From NCBI RefSeq assembly GCF_024199795.1, contig NZ_JANADK010000001.1:8601001-8665000 (forward strand): a DNA stretch of 64,000 nt. The letters run 5' to 3'. The notes under the pieces were generated by a model. The model had not been told where the DNA came from. It searched no databases and saw only the letters and a list, made by a program, of their open reading frames with translations. This stretch comes from Bradyrhizobium sp. CCGB01. GTDB taxonomy: Bacteria; Pseudomonadota; Alphaproteobacteria; Rhizobiales; Xanthobacteraceae. Shown here piece by piece: positions 35,164-44,260 of this stretch; position 1 is the first letter of the stretch, and every line of letters starts with the position of its first letter. Both the position numbers and the translations under genes were made by a program.

Positions 35164-35711
35164 TGCCTCTCACGGACTCCCTGCGTGACGACATCCTTGC
35201 GGCCGTGCCAAGTCTGCGCGCGTTCGCGATTTCGCTGAGCGGCAATGCGGACCGCGCCGACGATCTGGTGCAGGAAACGCTGTTGCGCGCACTCGCCAAC
35301 ATCGACTCGTTCCAGCCTGGCTCCAACCTGCCTGCGTGGCTGTTCACGATCCTTCGCAACCTGTTCCGCTCCGACTATCGCAAGCGGCGGCGGGAGGTCG
35401 AGGATGCCGAAGGCAACTATGCCAAGACGCTGAAGACGCAGCCCTCGCAGAACGCACATCTCGAGTTCGAGGAATTCCGCGGCGCGCTCGAGAAGCTTCC
35501 GCAGGACCAGCGCGAGGCCTTGATCCTGGTCGGCGCCTCCGGCTTCTCCTATGAGGACGCAGCGTCGATCTGCGGCTGCGCGGTCGGCACGATCAAGAGC
35601 CGCGTCAACCGCGCGCGCTCGAAGCTCGCTGCGCTGCTCTATGTCGACGGTGCCGAGGATTTTGGCCCTGACGAGACCGTGCGTGCCGTGATCGGCGGCA
35701 GCGGCGGATAG
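35163..35711 (+). CDS. ecfG: EcfG, ECF-type sigma factor of the general stress response (182 aa)
   Basis: Region 2 (DRADDLVQETLLRALANIDSF, then LPAWLFTILRNLFRSDYRKR) and region 4 (LPQDQREALILVGASGFSYE, then EDAASICGCAVGTIKSRVNRAR) are complete. The motif content and location after nepR identify the EcfG (ECF15) group. It recognises GGAAC/CGTT promoters after release from NepR. The last 25 residues (YVDGAEDFGPDETVRAVIG) are a tail seen in Bradyrhizobium EcfG. Confidence 0.95.
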   Translation: MPLTDSLRDDILAAVPSLRAFAISLSGNADRADDLVQETLLRALANIDSFQPGSNLPAWLFTILRNLFRSDYRKRRREVEDAEGNYAKTLKTQPSQNAHLEFEEFRGALEKLPQDQREALILVGASGFSYEDAASICGCAVGTIKSRVNRARSKLAALLYVDGAEDFGPDETVRAVIGGSGG

Positions 35712-35743
35712 CAGCCGGCGTCAATCGATCGAGACGAGACGTG

Positions 35744-35770
35744 AAGGCGGCCGTTTTTCGCGGCCGCCTT
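35744..35770. terminator. hairpin after ecfG
   Basis: Ten-pair stem aaggcggccg (35744-35753) with cggccgcctt (35761-35770) around a T-rich loop. Located between convergent ecfG and nitroreductase genes, so it may end both transcripts; the T-tail is weak. Confidence 0.6.
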
Positions 35771-35811
35771 TGCGCGTTTGCAGGTTAGCGCTGACGCTAG
35801 GGAAGCCCGGA

Positions 35812-36510
35812 TCACTCGTCCACGAAGGTGGCGGTGTCAGCCACGCTCGCGCGCGAAGTGCGGTAGCTGTTGACCTTGTGGGCGTCGTCGGCATAGCCGA
35901 ACGAGATGCCACAGACGACGCGGCGGTCGTCGGGCAGGTTGAAATGGCGGCGGATCAGGCCAGAGTGACGTGCGAGCGCCGCCTGCGGAATGGTGCCGAG
36001 CCCGAGCGCCTGCGCGGCCAGCATGAAATTGGAAACATACGCACCGCAATCGATCGCGCCGTAGATGCCGAGCGGCTCGTTGGTGTGGATGATGGCCACA
36101 TGCGGTGCACCGAAGAAATTGTAATTCTCCAGCGCCTGCCTGGCGTAGGCGCTTCGGTCGCCGCGGGCGATGCCCAGCGTGTTGTACAGCTGGAAGCCGC
36201 TCTCACGGCGGCGCTCGAGATAGACGCCGACATATTCGCGCGGCGGGGTGAAGTCGTAATCGTCGCCCAATCCACCCGACGCTTCCGTGTAGATTGCTTG
36301 GCGGAAGCGCTCCTTGGCGGCGCCGCTGGCGATGATGACCTGCCAAGGCTGGCTGTTGCACCAGGACGCCGTGCGCTGCGCGGTGGTCAGCACATGCTCG
36401 ATGGTCGCGCGGTCGACCTCCTTGGCCAGGAAGGCGCGGACGGAGTAGCGCTCGTTGAGGAGCTCTTCGAGCACGTCGATGCGATCGTTCTGTGTAACTT
36501 TAGCGTCCAT
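35812..36510 (-). CDS. nitroreductase family flavoprotein (232 aa)
   Basis: FMN-dependent NAD(P)H oxidoreductase fold. The FMN phosphate-binding start is RYSVRAFLAKEVDR, then TASWCNSQPWQVIIASG (typical PSxxNxQPW), and AIDCGAYVSNFMLAAQALGLGTIPQAA, RRVVCGISFGYADD near the C-terminus. It reduces nitro- or quinone-type compounds; the natural substrate is unknown. Start ATG 36510 (MDAKVTQNDR). It is followed by the 36.5 kb repeat and lies next to the acyl-CoA region but without clear linkage. Confidence 0.88.
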   Translation of the reverse strand: MDAKVTQNDRIDVLEELLNERYSVRAFLAKEVDRATIEHVLTTAQRTASWCNSQPWQVIIASGAAKERFRQAIYTEASGGLGDDYDFTPPREYVGVYLERRRESGFQLYNTLGIARGDRSAYARQALENYNFFGAPHVAIIHTNEPLGIYGAIDCGAYVSNFMLAAQALGLGTIPQAALARHSGLIRRHFNLPDDRRVVCGISFGYADDAHKVNSYRTSRASVADTATFVDE

Positions 36511-36531
36511 GGATCAGCTCGCACTCTTCTC

Positions 36532-36626
36532 GTAGGGTGGGCAAAGGCGCATAGCGCCGTGCCCACCGACAGACCTACCCCGGCGCATCTGCATATGGTG
36601 GGCACGCTTCGCTTTGCCCACCCTAC
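36532..36626. repeat. palindromic intergenic repeat, 'gtagggtgggcaaag' family, copy 2
   Basis: The same element as at 30315-30402: left arm gtagggtgggcaaaggcgc, right arm gcgctttgcccaccctac with small changes (cttcgctttgcccaccctac). The middle differs. Sits between nitroreductase and acyl-CoA dehydrogenase genes. Confidence 0.8.
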
Positions 36627-36641
36627 AAGATGCAGCGAGCG

Positions 36642-37886
36642 TCACCGCCCCTTGGTCGGGATCTTGTTGTACGGCACGTCCTTGTCGACGCGGATGTCGC
36701 CCGGCAATCCCAGCACGCGCTCGGCGATGATGTTGCGCAGGATCTCGTCGGTACCGCCGGCGATGCGCATCGAGGGCGAGGACAGCAGCATCTGCTGGAA
36801 CTGGCCCTGCACCGTCTCCTCGTCCGTGCCGGTGAGAGCACCGGCCGCGCCCTGAAGGTCCATGGCGTAGGTGGCGATGTCCTGGAGCATCATGCCCGAG
36901 ACCAGCTTGCCGATCGAATTCTCCGGGCCCGGCCGATCCCCCTTCGAGAGCGCCGAGATCGCGCGGTAGCTGGTGTATTTCAGCCCGCTCGACTTCACGG
37001 CCCAGCTCGCAAGCTTCGAACGCACCGCGGGATCGTCGATGGCGAGCCCGTCCTCCAGCATCAGGTTGGAGCAGAACTCGAACAATTCAGGGACGCCGGT
37101 CGCCAGCCGCGAACCGATCGACATGCGCTCGTTCATCAGCGTGGTCAGCGACACGCTCCAGCCCTCGCCGACGGCCCCTAACCGCTGGCTGTCGGGGATT
37201 ACGACGTCGGTGAAATAGACCTCGTTGAACTCCTGCATGCCGTTGGCCTGCCTGATCGGGCGGACCTCGACGCCCGGGCTCTTCATGTCCAGGAAGAACA
37301 TGGTGAGGCCCTTGTGCTTGGGCACGTTCGGATCGGTGCGCGCGATCAAGAGACCGAAGTCGGAGTAATGCGCGCCCGAGGTCCAGATCTTCTGGCCGTT
37401 GACGACCCAGTTGTCGCCCTTCTTCTCCGCGCGCGTGCGCAGGCCCGCGACGTCAGAGCCGGCGGACGGTTCGGAGAACAGCTGGCACCAGATCTCCTCA
37501 CCGGAGGCGAGCTTCGGCAGATGGCGGCGCTTGGCATCCTCGCTGCCAAAAGCCATCACGGTCGGGCCGCACATGCCCTCGCCGATCTGGAACGGCTGCG
37601 TCAGCTTGCCGTAGACGCCCTCCTCCTGCTGCCAGATCACGCGCTCGATCGGGGTCGCACCACGGCCACCATATTCCTTCGGCCAGTGCAGGCAGGCCCA
37701 ATTGCCTTCGAACTTCTTCTTCTGCCAGGCCTTACCGACATCGACGATGTCGTGCTTGGCGAGCCGGATGCGGCCGAGCGAGGATTTCGACAGCTCGGCG
37801 TGCAATTCCTTCGGCGCATTCGCCTCGACCCATTTGCGCGCGGTCTGGCGGAATGCGGCTTCCTGCGGGGTGTCGTCGAAATTCAT
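36642..37886 (-). CDS. acyl-CoA dehydrogenase, large type, copy A (414 aa)
   Basis: FAD-dependent alpha,beta-desaturation of an acyl-CoA thioester. N-terminal helices RQTARKWVEANAPKELHAEL, then CGPTVMAFGSEDAKRRHLP, FSEPSAGSDVAGLRT (FAD/substrate loop), NGQKIWTSGAHYSDFGLLIART, and the C-terminal GGTDEILRNIIAERVLGLPGDIR. Near-identical in layout to copy B at 38024-39271, so they form a tandem duplication. Enzymes of this size class often pair with a second, shorter subunit in steroid- and side-chain-degrading systems, and such a shorter paralogue lies at 39387. The substrate is unknown. Start ATG 37886 (MNFDDTPQEA). Confidence 0.93.
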   Translation of the reverse strand: MNFDDTPQEAAFRQTARKWVEANAPKELHAELSKSSLGRIRLAKHDIVDVGKAWQKKKFEGNWACLHWPKEYGGRGATPIERVIWQQEEGVYGKLTQPFQIGEGMCGPTVMAFGSEDAKRRHLPKLASGEEIWCQLFSEPSAGSDVAGLRTRAEKKGDNWVVNGQKIWTSGAHYSDFGLLIARTDPNVPKHKGLTMFFLDMKSPGVEVRPIRQANGMQEFNEVYFTDVVIPDSQRLGAVGEGWSVSLTTLMNERMSIGSRLATGVPELFEFCSNLMLEDGLAIDDPAVRSKLASWAVKSSGLKYTSYRAISALSKGDRPGPENSIGKLVSGMMLQDIATYAMDLQGAAGALTGTDEETVQGQFQQMLLSSPSMRIAGGTDEILRNIIAERVLGLPGDIRVDKDVPYNKIPTKGR

Positions 37887-37917
37887 GGCGGACCTCTCAA
37901 TCCTTGCTCTATGTCAG

Positions 37918-38020
37918 TCCCTCATGGTGAGGAGGCGCGTAGCGCCGTCTCGAACCACGAGGCCCCAGTCGGGCCTGCATCCTTCGAGACGCCGCGTTCC
38001 GCGGCTCCTCAGGATGAGGA
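37918..38020. repeat. palindromic intergenic repeat between the two large acyl-CoA dehydrogenases
   Basis: Left arm tccctcatggtgaggag, right arm ctcctcaggatgagga, with inner inverted pairs (ggcgcgtagcgcc, gcggctcc). A different family from the gtaggg elements, of the dispersed palindromic type seen in Bradyrhizobium. Confidence 0.65.
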
Positions 38021-38023
38021 TCA

Positions 38024-39271
38024 TCAGCCTCTTCCCTTGGTCGGGATCTTGTTGAACGGCACGTCCTTGTCGACCCGGATGTCGCCGGGCAGGCCCAGCA
38101 CCCGCTCGGCGATGATGTTGCGCATGATCTCGTCGGTGCCGCCTTCGACGCGGGTGCCCGGCGCGCGCAGCAGCATCGCCTGGAAACGGCCGGCGAGTTC
38201 GGCATCCTCAGCGCTGCTGATCACGCCGCTCGCGCCCTGCAAGTCCAGCGCGTAGGTCGCGACGTCCTGGATCATCGAGCCCGCGACCAGCTTGCCGATG
38301 GAATTTTCCGGACCGGGCCGCTCGCCCTTCGACAGCGCGGAGATCGCGCGCATGCTGGTGTATTTCAGCCCGCTCGCCTTTACCGCCCAGTTGGCCAGCT
38401 TCGAGCGCACCGCGCGATCCTCGATCGCCGGGCCGTCATCGAGCATCAGGCTGGAGCAATATTCGAACAGCTCCGGGAAACCGGTCGAGACGGCCGCGCC
38501 GATCGCGCTGCGCTCGTTCATCAGCGTGGTCAGCGAGACGTTCCAGCCGTCACCGACCTCGCCGAGACGCTGATGGTCGGGAATGCGGACGTTGGTGAAA
38601 TAGACCTCGTTGAAGTCGGAGGCACCGCTCGCCTGCTTGATCGGCCGCACCTCGACGCCGGGGCTCTTCATGTCCAGGAAGAACATGGTGAGGCCCTTGT
38701 GCTTGGGTACGGTCGGATCCGTGCGGGTGAGCAAAATGCCGTAGTCGGAATAATGCGCGCCCGAGGTCCAGATCTTCTGGCCGTTGATGACCCAGTCGTC
38801 ACCGTCCTTCTCGGCGCGCGTCCGCAGGCCCGCGACGTCGGAGCCGCCCGCAGGCTCGGAGAACAGCTGGCACCAGACCTTCTCACCGGAGGCGAGCGGC
38901 GGGAGGTACGTGCGCTTATGCTCCTCGCGCGCGAACGCCATCATGGTCGGTCCGCACATGCCGTGGCCGATGATGAACATGCGGGACAGCTGGCCGAACG
39001 GCCCTTCTTCCTGCTGCCAGATCACGCGCTCGATCGGCGACGAGCCGCGACCGCCATATTCCTTCGGCCAGTGCAGGCAGGCCCAGCCGGCGTCGGCCTT
39101 CTTCTTCTGCCAGGCTTTTGCCACTTCAAGGATGTTGGCGTTCTTGAGCGCCGTGCGCCCGAGCGAGGATTTGCGCAGCTCCTCTTCGTATTGTTTGGGT
39201 GCATTCGCACCGATCCAGGCGCGCGCAGTGGCGCGGAACTCGGCTTCCTGCGGGGTGTCGTCGAAGTTCAT
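38024..39271 (-). CDS. acyl-CoA dehydrogenase, large type, copy B (415 aa)
   Basis: Paralogue of copy A over the whole length: ATARAWIGANAPKQYEEEL, CGPTMMAFAREEHKRTYLP, FSEPAGGSDVAGLRT, NGQKIWTSGAHYSDYGIL, GGTDEIMRNIIAERVLGL. Differences concentrate in the middle (AVRSKLANWAVKASGLKYTSMRAIS versus AVRSKLASWAVKSSGLKYTSYRAIS is nearly the same) and near FGQLSRMFIIG versus YGKLTQPFQIG, which may reflect substrate range. Start ATG 39271 (MNFDDTPQEA). Confidence 0.93.
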   Translation of the reverse strand: MNFDDTPQEAEFRATARAWIGANAPKQYEEELRKSSLGRTALKNANILEVAKAWQKKKADAGWACLHWPKEYGGRGSSPIERVIWQQEEGPFGQLSRMFIIGHGMCGPTMMAFAREEHKRTYLPPLASGEKVWCQLFSEPAGGSDVAGLRTRAEKDGDDWVINGQKIWTSGAHYSDYGILLTRTDPTVPKHKGLTMFFLDMKSPGVEVRPIKQASGASDFNEVYFTNVRIPDHQRLGEVGDGWNVSLTTLMNERSAIGAAVSTGFPELFEYCSSLMLDDGPAIEDRAVRSKLANWAVKASGLKYTSMRAISALSKGERPGPENSIGKLVAGSMIQDVATYALDLQGASGVISSAEDAELAGRFQAMLLRAPGTRVEGGTDEIMRNIIAERVLGLPGDIRVDKDVPFNKIPTKGRG

Positions 39272-39288
39272 GGTCTTTCTCTTCTTCC

Positions 39289-39385
39289 GTCATTCCGGGG
39301 CGATGCGGAGCATCGAACCCGGAATCTAGAGGTTACCGACTCAAATCGAGATTCCGGGTTCGCGCGTCGCGCGCCCCGGAATGAC
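39289..39385. repeat. palindromic intergenic repeat, 'gtcattccggggc' family, copy 1
   Basis: Ends gtcattccggggc and gccccggaatgac; inner inverted pairs aacccggaat and attccgggtt. Related to 54100-54223, which has identical ends. Sits between acyl-CoA dehydrogenase genes. Confidence 0.8.
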
Positions 39386-39386
39386 A

Positions 39387-40514
39387 TCAGGCCGCGTTCT
39401 TCTTGCGCATGCGATCGATCAGCTGGTCTTCCCAATAGGTGAGGCTGCCTAGCCCGAGCGCCATGGCGTTGGCGCGGCGGTAGTACATGTGGCAGTCGAA
39501 CTCCCAGGTGAATCCCATGCCGCCATGGACCTGGATGTTGTTCTTGGCGCAGTGCTGGAACGCCTGCGTCGCGCTGATGCGCGCGGCGGCTGCCGCCTCC
39601 GGCAATTCGGCCGCGTTGGTCGAGAGCGCCCAGGCGCCGTAATAGCTGTTCGAGCGCGCCAGCGTCGCCGACACATACATGTCGGCGAGCATATGCTTGA
39701 CCGCCTGAAACGAGCCGATCTGGCGGCCGAAGGCAATACGATCGAGCGCGTAGTCGCGACCCATCTCCAGCGCGCGGTCGGAGCCGCCGACCTGCTCGAA
39801 GGCGCACAGCACCGCGGCGCGGTCGAGCACTTGAGTCAAAATGCTCCAGCCTTCGCCGGCCGCGCCGAGCGGTTCGGCCTTGCAGTCCTTGAAAGCGATC
39901 TCGGCCTGCCCGCGGGTCGGATCGAGATTGGTGAGGCTCTTCACCTCGACGCCGCCGGCCTTCAGGTCGACCAGGAACAGCGAGATGTCACCGTCGCGTC
40001 CGCTCGATCCCGTGCGCGCGGCAACCACGGCAAAGTCGGCGACCGCACCATCGGCGACCGGTTTCTTGACGCCGTTGAGCACGCCATTCGCAGCGGTCAG
40101 CTTGACGTTCTTCGGCGCCGGATTGCCCTTGCCCTCGAACAGCGCCAGCGTGCCGATGGCCTCGCCCGAGGCAATCGCCGGCAGCCACTTCTTCTTCTGC
40201 GCGTCGCTGCCCGCGATCAGAAGCGCTTCGGCCGCAAGATAGACGGTCGAGGAGAACGGCACCGGTGCATTGGCACGGCCCATCTCCTCCGCGATCACGC
40301 AGAGCTCGAGATGACCCGCGCCCGCGCCGCCGAACTCTTCGGGGATGGCGACGCCGAGAAAGCCCATCTCGGCGAGGCCCTTCCACAGCTCCTTGTCATA
40401 CGGCGCCTTGCCGTCGAGCACGACGCGAACTGCCTTCGGCGAGCACTTCTCGGCGAGGAACTTGCGCGCTTGATCGCGGAGCTGTTTCTGGTCGTCGGAG
40501 AAATCGAAGTTCAT
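39387..40514 (-). CDS. acyl-CoA dehydrogenase, short type (375 aa)
   Basis: Distinct branch: starts DFSDDQKQLRDQARKFLAEKCSP, with AIPEEFGGAGAGHLELCVIAEEMGRA, SLFLVDLKAGGVEVKSLTNLDPTRGQAEIAFKDCKAEP and the C-terminal NIQVHGGMGFTWEFDCHMYYRRANA. The QVHGGMGF ending is that of catalytic-type dehydrogenases with FAD. The pairing of this shorter type with a 415-residue type resembles heterotetrameric enzymes of sterol side-chain or cyclic acid degradation, an inference from the sizes and order. It ends 2 bp from the repeat element. Confidence 0.9.
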   Translation of the reverse strand: MNFDFSDDQKQLRDQARKFLAEKCSPKAVRVVLDGKAPYDKELWKGLAEMGFLGVAIPEEFGGAGAGHLELCVIAEEMGRANAPVPFSSTVYLAAEALLIAGSDAQKKKWLPAIASGEAIGTLALFEGKGNPAPKNVKLTAANGVLNGVKKPVADGAVADFAVVAARTGSSGRDGDISLFLVDLKAGGVEVKSLTNLDPTRGQAEIAFKDCKAEPLGAAGEGWSILTQVLDRAAVLCAFEQVGGSDRALEMGRDYALDRIAFGRQIGSFQAVKHMLADMYVSATLARSNSYYGAWALSTNAAELPEAAAAARISATQAFQHCAKNNIQVHGGMGFTWEFDCHMYYRRANAMALGLGSLTYWEDQLIDRMRKKNAA

Positions 40515-40541
40515 GGCGCGTACCCGTGTTGATGATGTCGA

Positions 40542-42413
40542 TTACTTGAGAATGATGACGTCTTGATCCGGCTTGTCGGCATAGAGCCGCTCCACCAGTG
40601 CGGCGCGGCGCTCGAGGCCGGCGCGCTGGTTGATGTAGCCCTTGTCGGTGAGCTCGTTGCCGTCGATCGAGGGCGGCTCGGCCATCAGCATCGCGCGGGC
40701 GATGATGCGGCTGCTGGCGCCTTCGCATTCCCGGTTGTGCGTTTCGAGGCCGCGCTTGAAGCAGGCGATCACCTCTGGATGCTTCACCGCATCCTCGAAG
40801 CTCAGATCAAGATTGCCGACGAGCTGCCGGCAGGCATGCAAATTGGGCCAGGCGAGCAGGCCGATGAAGCCGCGATCCTGCCCCGCGACCAGCGCGTCAT
40901 GCACGACAGGGGTTGCGGCCGCGATCGTATCGGTGCGGAGCGAGCCGACATGCACGAAGGTGCCGGTGGTGAGCTTGAAGTCCTCGACCACCCGACCCGC
41001 AAAGATGATGCCCTTCACCGGATCGGTGTCGTCGACAAAAATGCCGGCGTCGCCGATGCAGTAAAAGCCTTCCTCGTCGAACATCTTCCTGGTCAGATCA
41101 GGCTGGCCGAAATAGCCGGGCGTGACATTGACGCCGCGCAGGCGCAGCTCGTATTTCGAGCCGCACGGCACCATCTTCAATTCGACGCCGGGGAATGGCA
41201 GGCCGATCAGGCCGACACGCTCGGTGTCCCAATAGGTCCCGGTCGAGGTCGGCGCGGTCTCGGTCGAGCCCCAGCCGGTGTAGAACACGATGCGCTCGCC
41301 GGTGGTTTTTACGGCGAGGGCCTGCATGCGATCGTAGAGATCGTCAGGCAGTCGCGCGCCGCCATAGGCCATGATCGACAGGTTCTTGAAGAAGGAGCGG
41401 CACAGCGCGTCGTCCTTCTCCATGGCCGCTGCGAGTGCGGCATAACCGGCCGGCACGTTGGCGTAATAGGTCGGCGAGATCTCGCGCAGATTCCGCAGCG
41501 TCTCCTCGAACTGGCCCGGCATCGGCCGGCCGTCGTCGATATAGAGGGTGCCGCCGTCGACGAGCACGGGATGAAACGCGGCATTGCCGCCCATGGTGTG
41601 GTTCCACGGCATCCAGTCCAGCATGGTCGCGATCGGACCGCCGGGATCGCGCGGCCGCACCTGCATCATCATCGCCGCATTGGCGCACATCATCTCTTGC
41701 GTGTTGATGACGGCCTTGGGCATGCCGGTCGAGCCGGAGGTGAACAACAGCTTGCCGACGGTCTGCGCCGTGATTTTTGCGATCGACGCTGCGACATCGG
41801 CAGTTGCCGGCGTCGCCGCCAGTTCGGCGAAGCTGACGCTCGTGATGCCGTCGCAGGGACGCGCGACGTGCACGACGGTGACGCCGGTGAGGTCGAGCGC
41901 CTTCAGCGCCTTCTCGAAGGTCGGGCCGTCCTGCACCATCACCACGGCCGGCTTGATCAGGTCGAACAGGTATTTCAGCTTGACGTGATCATGGCTCATC
42001 AATGAGTAGGCCGGCGACACGGGAGCCGCCGGCGAGCGCGCCTGCATCGCGGCCTGTGTCATCAGTGCGTGCTCGATCGAGTTGCCTGAGAGGATCGTGA
42101 CCGGGCGTCCGTCGAGCTTGAGATTGAGCAAGGCCTGCGTCAGCGCATCCACGGTGCGCTTGGCTTCGCCATAGGAGACCTTGCGCCATTCGCGGCTCGG
42201 ACCGCCACGCTGCGCGAGCCAGATGCGTTCGGGTGCTTCCTTCGCCCATTTCGCCAGCGAGGCCGGAAGATGCGTCTCGTAAGCTTGCAGCGGAATGCGC
42301 GACTTCAGCACCACCGTGCCGTCGTCGCGGCGCTCGACGTCGATGTCGCGCGCGAGCCACTCGACCTTGCGAAAGGCGGGCTTCGTCATCACTGCCGCCG
42401 CGCTTCCACTCAT
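40542..42413 (-). CDS. AMP-binding CoA ligase, feruloyl-CoA synthase-like (623 aa)
   Basis: Activates a carboxylic acid as CoA thioester. AMP-binding motif LLFTSGSTGMPKAVINTQ, ATP motif YTGWGSTETAPTSTGTYW, hinge ADFKLTTGTFVHVGSLR preceded by IIFAGRVVEDFK, matching the feruloyl-CoA synthase (VVEDFKL) subgroup, which carries an insert near the hinge. Start ATG 42413 (MSGSAAAVMTK) with gggaga 6 nt upstream. Subgroup enzymes act on hydroxycinnamates, but related ligases take other bulky acids, so the substrate is open. It is the first step of this minus-strand catabolic unit. Confidence 0.88.
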   Translation of the reverse strand: MSGSAAAVMTKPAFRKVEWLARDIDVERRDDGTVVLKSRIPLQAYETHLPASLAKWAKEAPERIWLAQRGGPSREWRKVSYGEAKRTVDALTQALLNLKLDGRPVTILSGNSIEHALMTQAAMQARSPAAPVSPAYSLMSHDHVKLKYLFDLIKPAVVMVQDGPTFEKALKALDLTGVTVVHVARPCDGITSVSFAELAATPATADVAASIAKITAQTVGKLLFTSGSTGMPKAVINTQEMMCANAAMMMQVRPRDPGGPIATMLDWMPWNHTMGGNAAFHPVLVDGGTLYIDDGRPMPGQFEETLRNLREISPTYYANVPAGYAALAAAMEKDDALCRSFFKNLSIMAYGGARLPDDLYDRMQALAVKTTGERIVFYTGWGSTETAPTSTGTYWDTERVGLIGLPFPGVELKMVPCGSKYELRLRGVNVTPGYFGQPDLTRKMFDEEGFYCIGDAGIFVDDTDPVKGIIFAGRVVEDFKLTTGTFVHVGSLRTDTIAAATPVVHDALVAGQDRGFIGLLAWPNLHACRQLVGNLDLSFEDAVKHPEVIACFKRGLETHNRECEGASSRIIARAMLMAEPPSIDGNELTDKGYINQRAGLERRAALVERLYADKPDQDVIILK

Positions 42414-42456
42414 TTTGCGTCTCCCGGAATTATCGTCCTTTGCGGATCGTTCTCGT

Positions 42457-43263
42457 TCAGCGCCTGATATAGACAGGCTTTCGCTTCTCAAGGAAGGCCC
42501 TGATGCCTTCCGAAAATTCCTCGGAGCGGCTGCAAAGGACCTGGTTGCGATCCTCCATCGCGATAACGGCTTCCAGCGATCCCGCATCGACGCTCATGTT
42601 GAGACATTCCTTTGACAGCCGAAGCCCCACGGGCGAGGCCGTCATCATCGCATCGACATAGGGCGCGGCGGCATCATCGAGCTTGTCTTCATCGACGACC
42701 TCCGACACCAGCCCGACCGCGAGCGCACGCTCGGCGCCGATGAAGCGTCCAGTGAGGATCAGCTCGGACGCGACGGAAACGCCGACGAGACGCGGCAGGA
42801 AATAGCTGGTGCCGATATCGCAGCCGCCAAGGCCGAGCTTGATGAAGGCACAGTTCATGCGCGCCGACCTCGTCGCGATGCGGATGTCGGAGGCGAGCGC
42901 CAGCGCAAAGCCACCACCGGCCGCCGCGCCCTGCACCAGAGAGATGATCGGCTGCGGGCAACGCCGCATCAGCATCACGATGTCGGCGATGCGGCGCTGC
43001 GAGTCCAGCGACTCGGTGACGCCGGGTGGCTCCTGCTGCCCGGCACGACGCGCCATTGCGGCTTTGAGGTCGAGGCCTGCACAGAAGTTCTTGCCGGCGC
43101 CTTTCAGCACCACGACGCGCGTGTCGCGATTGCGCTGGAGGCCCTGGAAATAAACGTTGAGCGCATCGATCAGCGCCGGATCGAGCGCGTTGAGGTTTTC
43201 GGGCCGATTGAGCGTCACCCGGTCGACGCCGTCGTCGTGCTCGATCAGCAGCGGTTGGGACAT
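42457..43263 (-). CDS. enoyl-CoA hydratase/isomerase family protein (268 aa)
   Basis: Crotonase fold. Oxyanion-hole motifs KNFCAGLDLKAAMARR and GAAAGGGFALALASDIRIAT; the second catalytic region is GGCDIGTSYFLPRLVG, where a typical hydratase has two glutamates (E-E), so this copy may be an isomerase or thioesterase-like member. Start ATG 43263 (MSQPLLIEHD). The protein lies 43 bp upstream of the ligase gene and is part of the same unit. Confidence 0.88.
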   Translation of the reverse strand: MSQPLLIEHDDGVDRVTLNRPENLNALDPALIDALNVYFQGLQRNRDTRVVVLKGAGKNFCAGLDLKAAMARRAGQQEPPGVTESLDSQRRIADIVMLMRRCPQPIISLVQGAAAGGGFALALASDIRIATRSARMNCAFIKLGLGGCDIGTSYFLPRLVGVSVASELILTGRFIGAERALAVGLVSEVVDEDKLDDAAAPYVDAMMTASPVGLRLSKECLNMSVDAGSLEAVIAMEDRNQVLCSRSEEFSEGIRAFLEKRKPVYIRR

Positions 43264-43302
43264 GGGGGCCTCGCACATCGCGCGTGAGATGGCTGTTATT
43301 GT

Positions 43303-43440
43303 GCCCTCTCCCCTTGCGGGAGAGGGCATGTTCATCGTTGCAACATACTCACTTGGGTGAGGGGTCTGTCTCCGCGGATGCATACCCCTCATCCGCCTTG
43401 CCTTCGGCAAGGCACCTTCTCCCACAGGGGGAGAAGGGAA
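43303..43440. repeat. palindromic intergenic repeat, 'gccctctcccc' family
   Basis: Contains gccctctccccttgcgggagagggc, then a middle and cttctcccacagggggagaag at the right. A related but longer element lies at 63604-63803. Placed between the hydratase and SDR genes. Confidence 0.75.
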
Positions 43441-43447
43441 GAAGAGC

Positions 43448-44206
43448 CTACCGCGGCGCCATGCGGATGGCGCCGTCGAGGCGGATGGTCTCGCCGTTGA
43501 GCATCGGGTTCTCGACGATGTGCACGGCGAGCGAACCGTATTCCTTGGCATCGCCGAGGCGCGACGGATGCGGAACCTGGGCGCCCAGGCTCTTCCGCGC
43601 TTCTTCGTTCAGCCCCATCAGCAGCGGCGTGAAGAACAGGCCGGGCGCGATGGTGTTGACGCGGATCTTCTGGCTGGAGAGGTCGCGCGCGGCCGGCAGG
43701 GTCAAACCGACGACGCCGCCCTTCGACGCCGAATAGGCGATCTGGCCGATCTGGCCTTCGTAAGCGGCGACCGAAGCGGTGTTGATGATGACGCCGCGCT
43801 CTTCACCGACCGGCTCGATGGTGACGAGGCGCTCGGCGAACAACCGCAGGCAGTTGAAGGTGCCGATCAGATTGACGTTGATGATGCGCGCGAATTTCTC
43901 GAGCGGATAGACGCCGTCGCGACCGACGATACGCTGCGAGCCGCCGATGCCGGCGCAGTTCATGAGCACGCGGGCAACGCCGTGCGCGGCTTCCGCCTTC
44001 GCGATCGCCGCCTTGATCTGCTCCTCGCTGGTGACGTCGGCATGCAGCGCGACGCCCTTCACCTCGGCGGCGACCTTCTCGGCGTTGTCCTTGTTCTGAT
44101 CGATCACGCCTATCTTGGCGCCCTTGGCGGCCATGGCGCGGGCGGTCGCTTCGCCGAGACCCGAACCACCGCCAGTGATGAGAACGGCTACGTCTTTCAA
44201 TTCCAT
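43448..44206 (-). CDS. SDR family 3-hydroxyacyl-CoA dehydrogenase-like protein (252 aa)
   Basis: Cofactor motif TGGGSGLG (residues 11-18), LMNCAGIG, Ser in NTASVAAYEG and YSASKGGVVG catalytic pair; ends NPMLNGETIRLDGAIRMAPR, as in the type-II (HSD10-like) 3-hydroxyacyl-CoA dehydrogenases. Oxidises a 3-hydroxyacyl-CoA with NAD. Fits the beta-oxidation sequence with the neighbouring dehydrogenase, hydratase and thiolase. Start ATG 44206 (MELKDVAVLI). Confidence 0.9.
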   Translation of the reverse strand: MELKDVAVLITGGGSGLGEATARAMAAKGAKIGVIDQNKDNAEKVAAEVKGVALHADVTSEEQIKAAIAKAEAAHGVARVLMNCAGIGGSQRIVGRDGVYPLEKFARIINVNLIGTFNCLRLFAERLVTIEPVGEERGVIINTASVAAYEGQIGQIAYSASKGGVVGLTLPAARDLSSQKIRVNTIAPGLFFTPLLMGLNEEARKSLGAQVPHPSRLGDAKEYGSLAVHIVENPMLNGETIRLDGAIRMAPR

Positions 44207-44260
44207 CGCTTGTACCTTTCCTTGGGCGTTTCTTCTCTAGACTTTAAAGTTCTGGCCGGA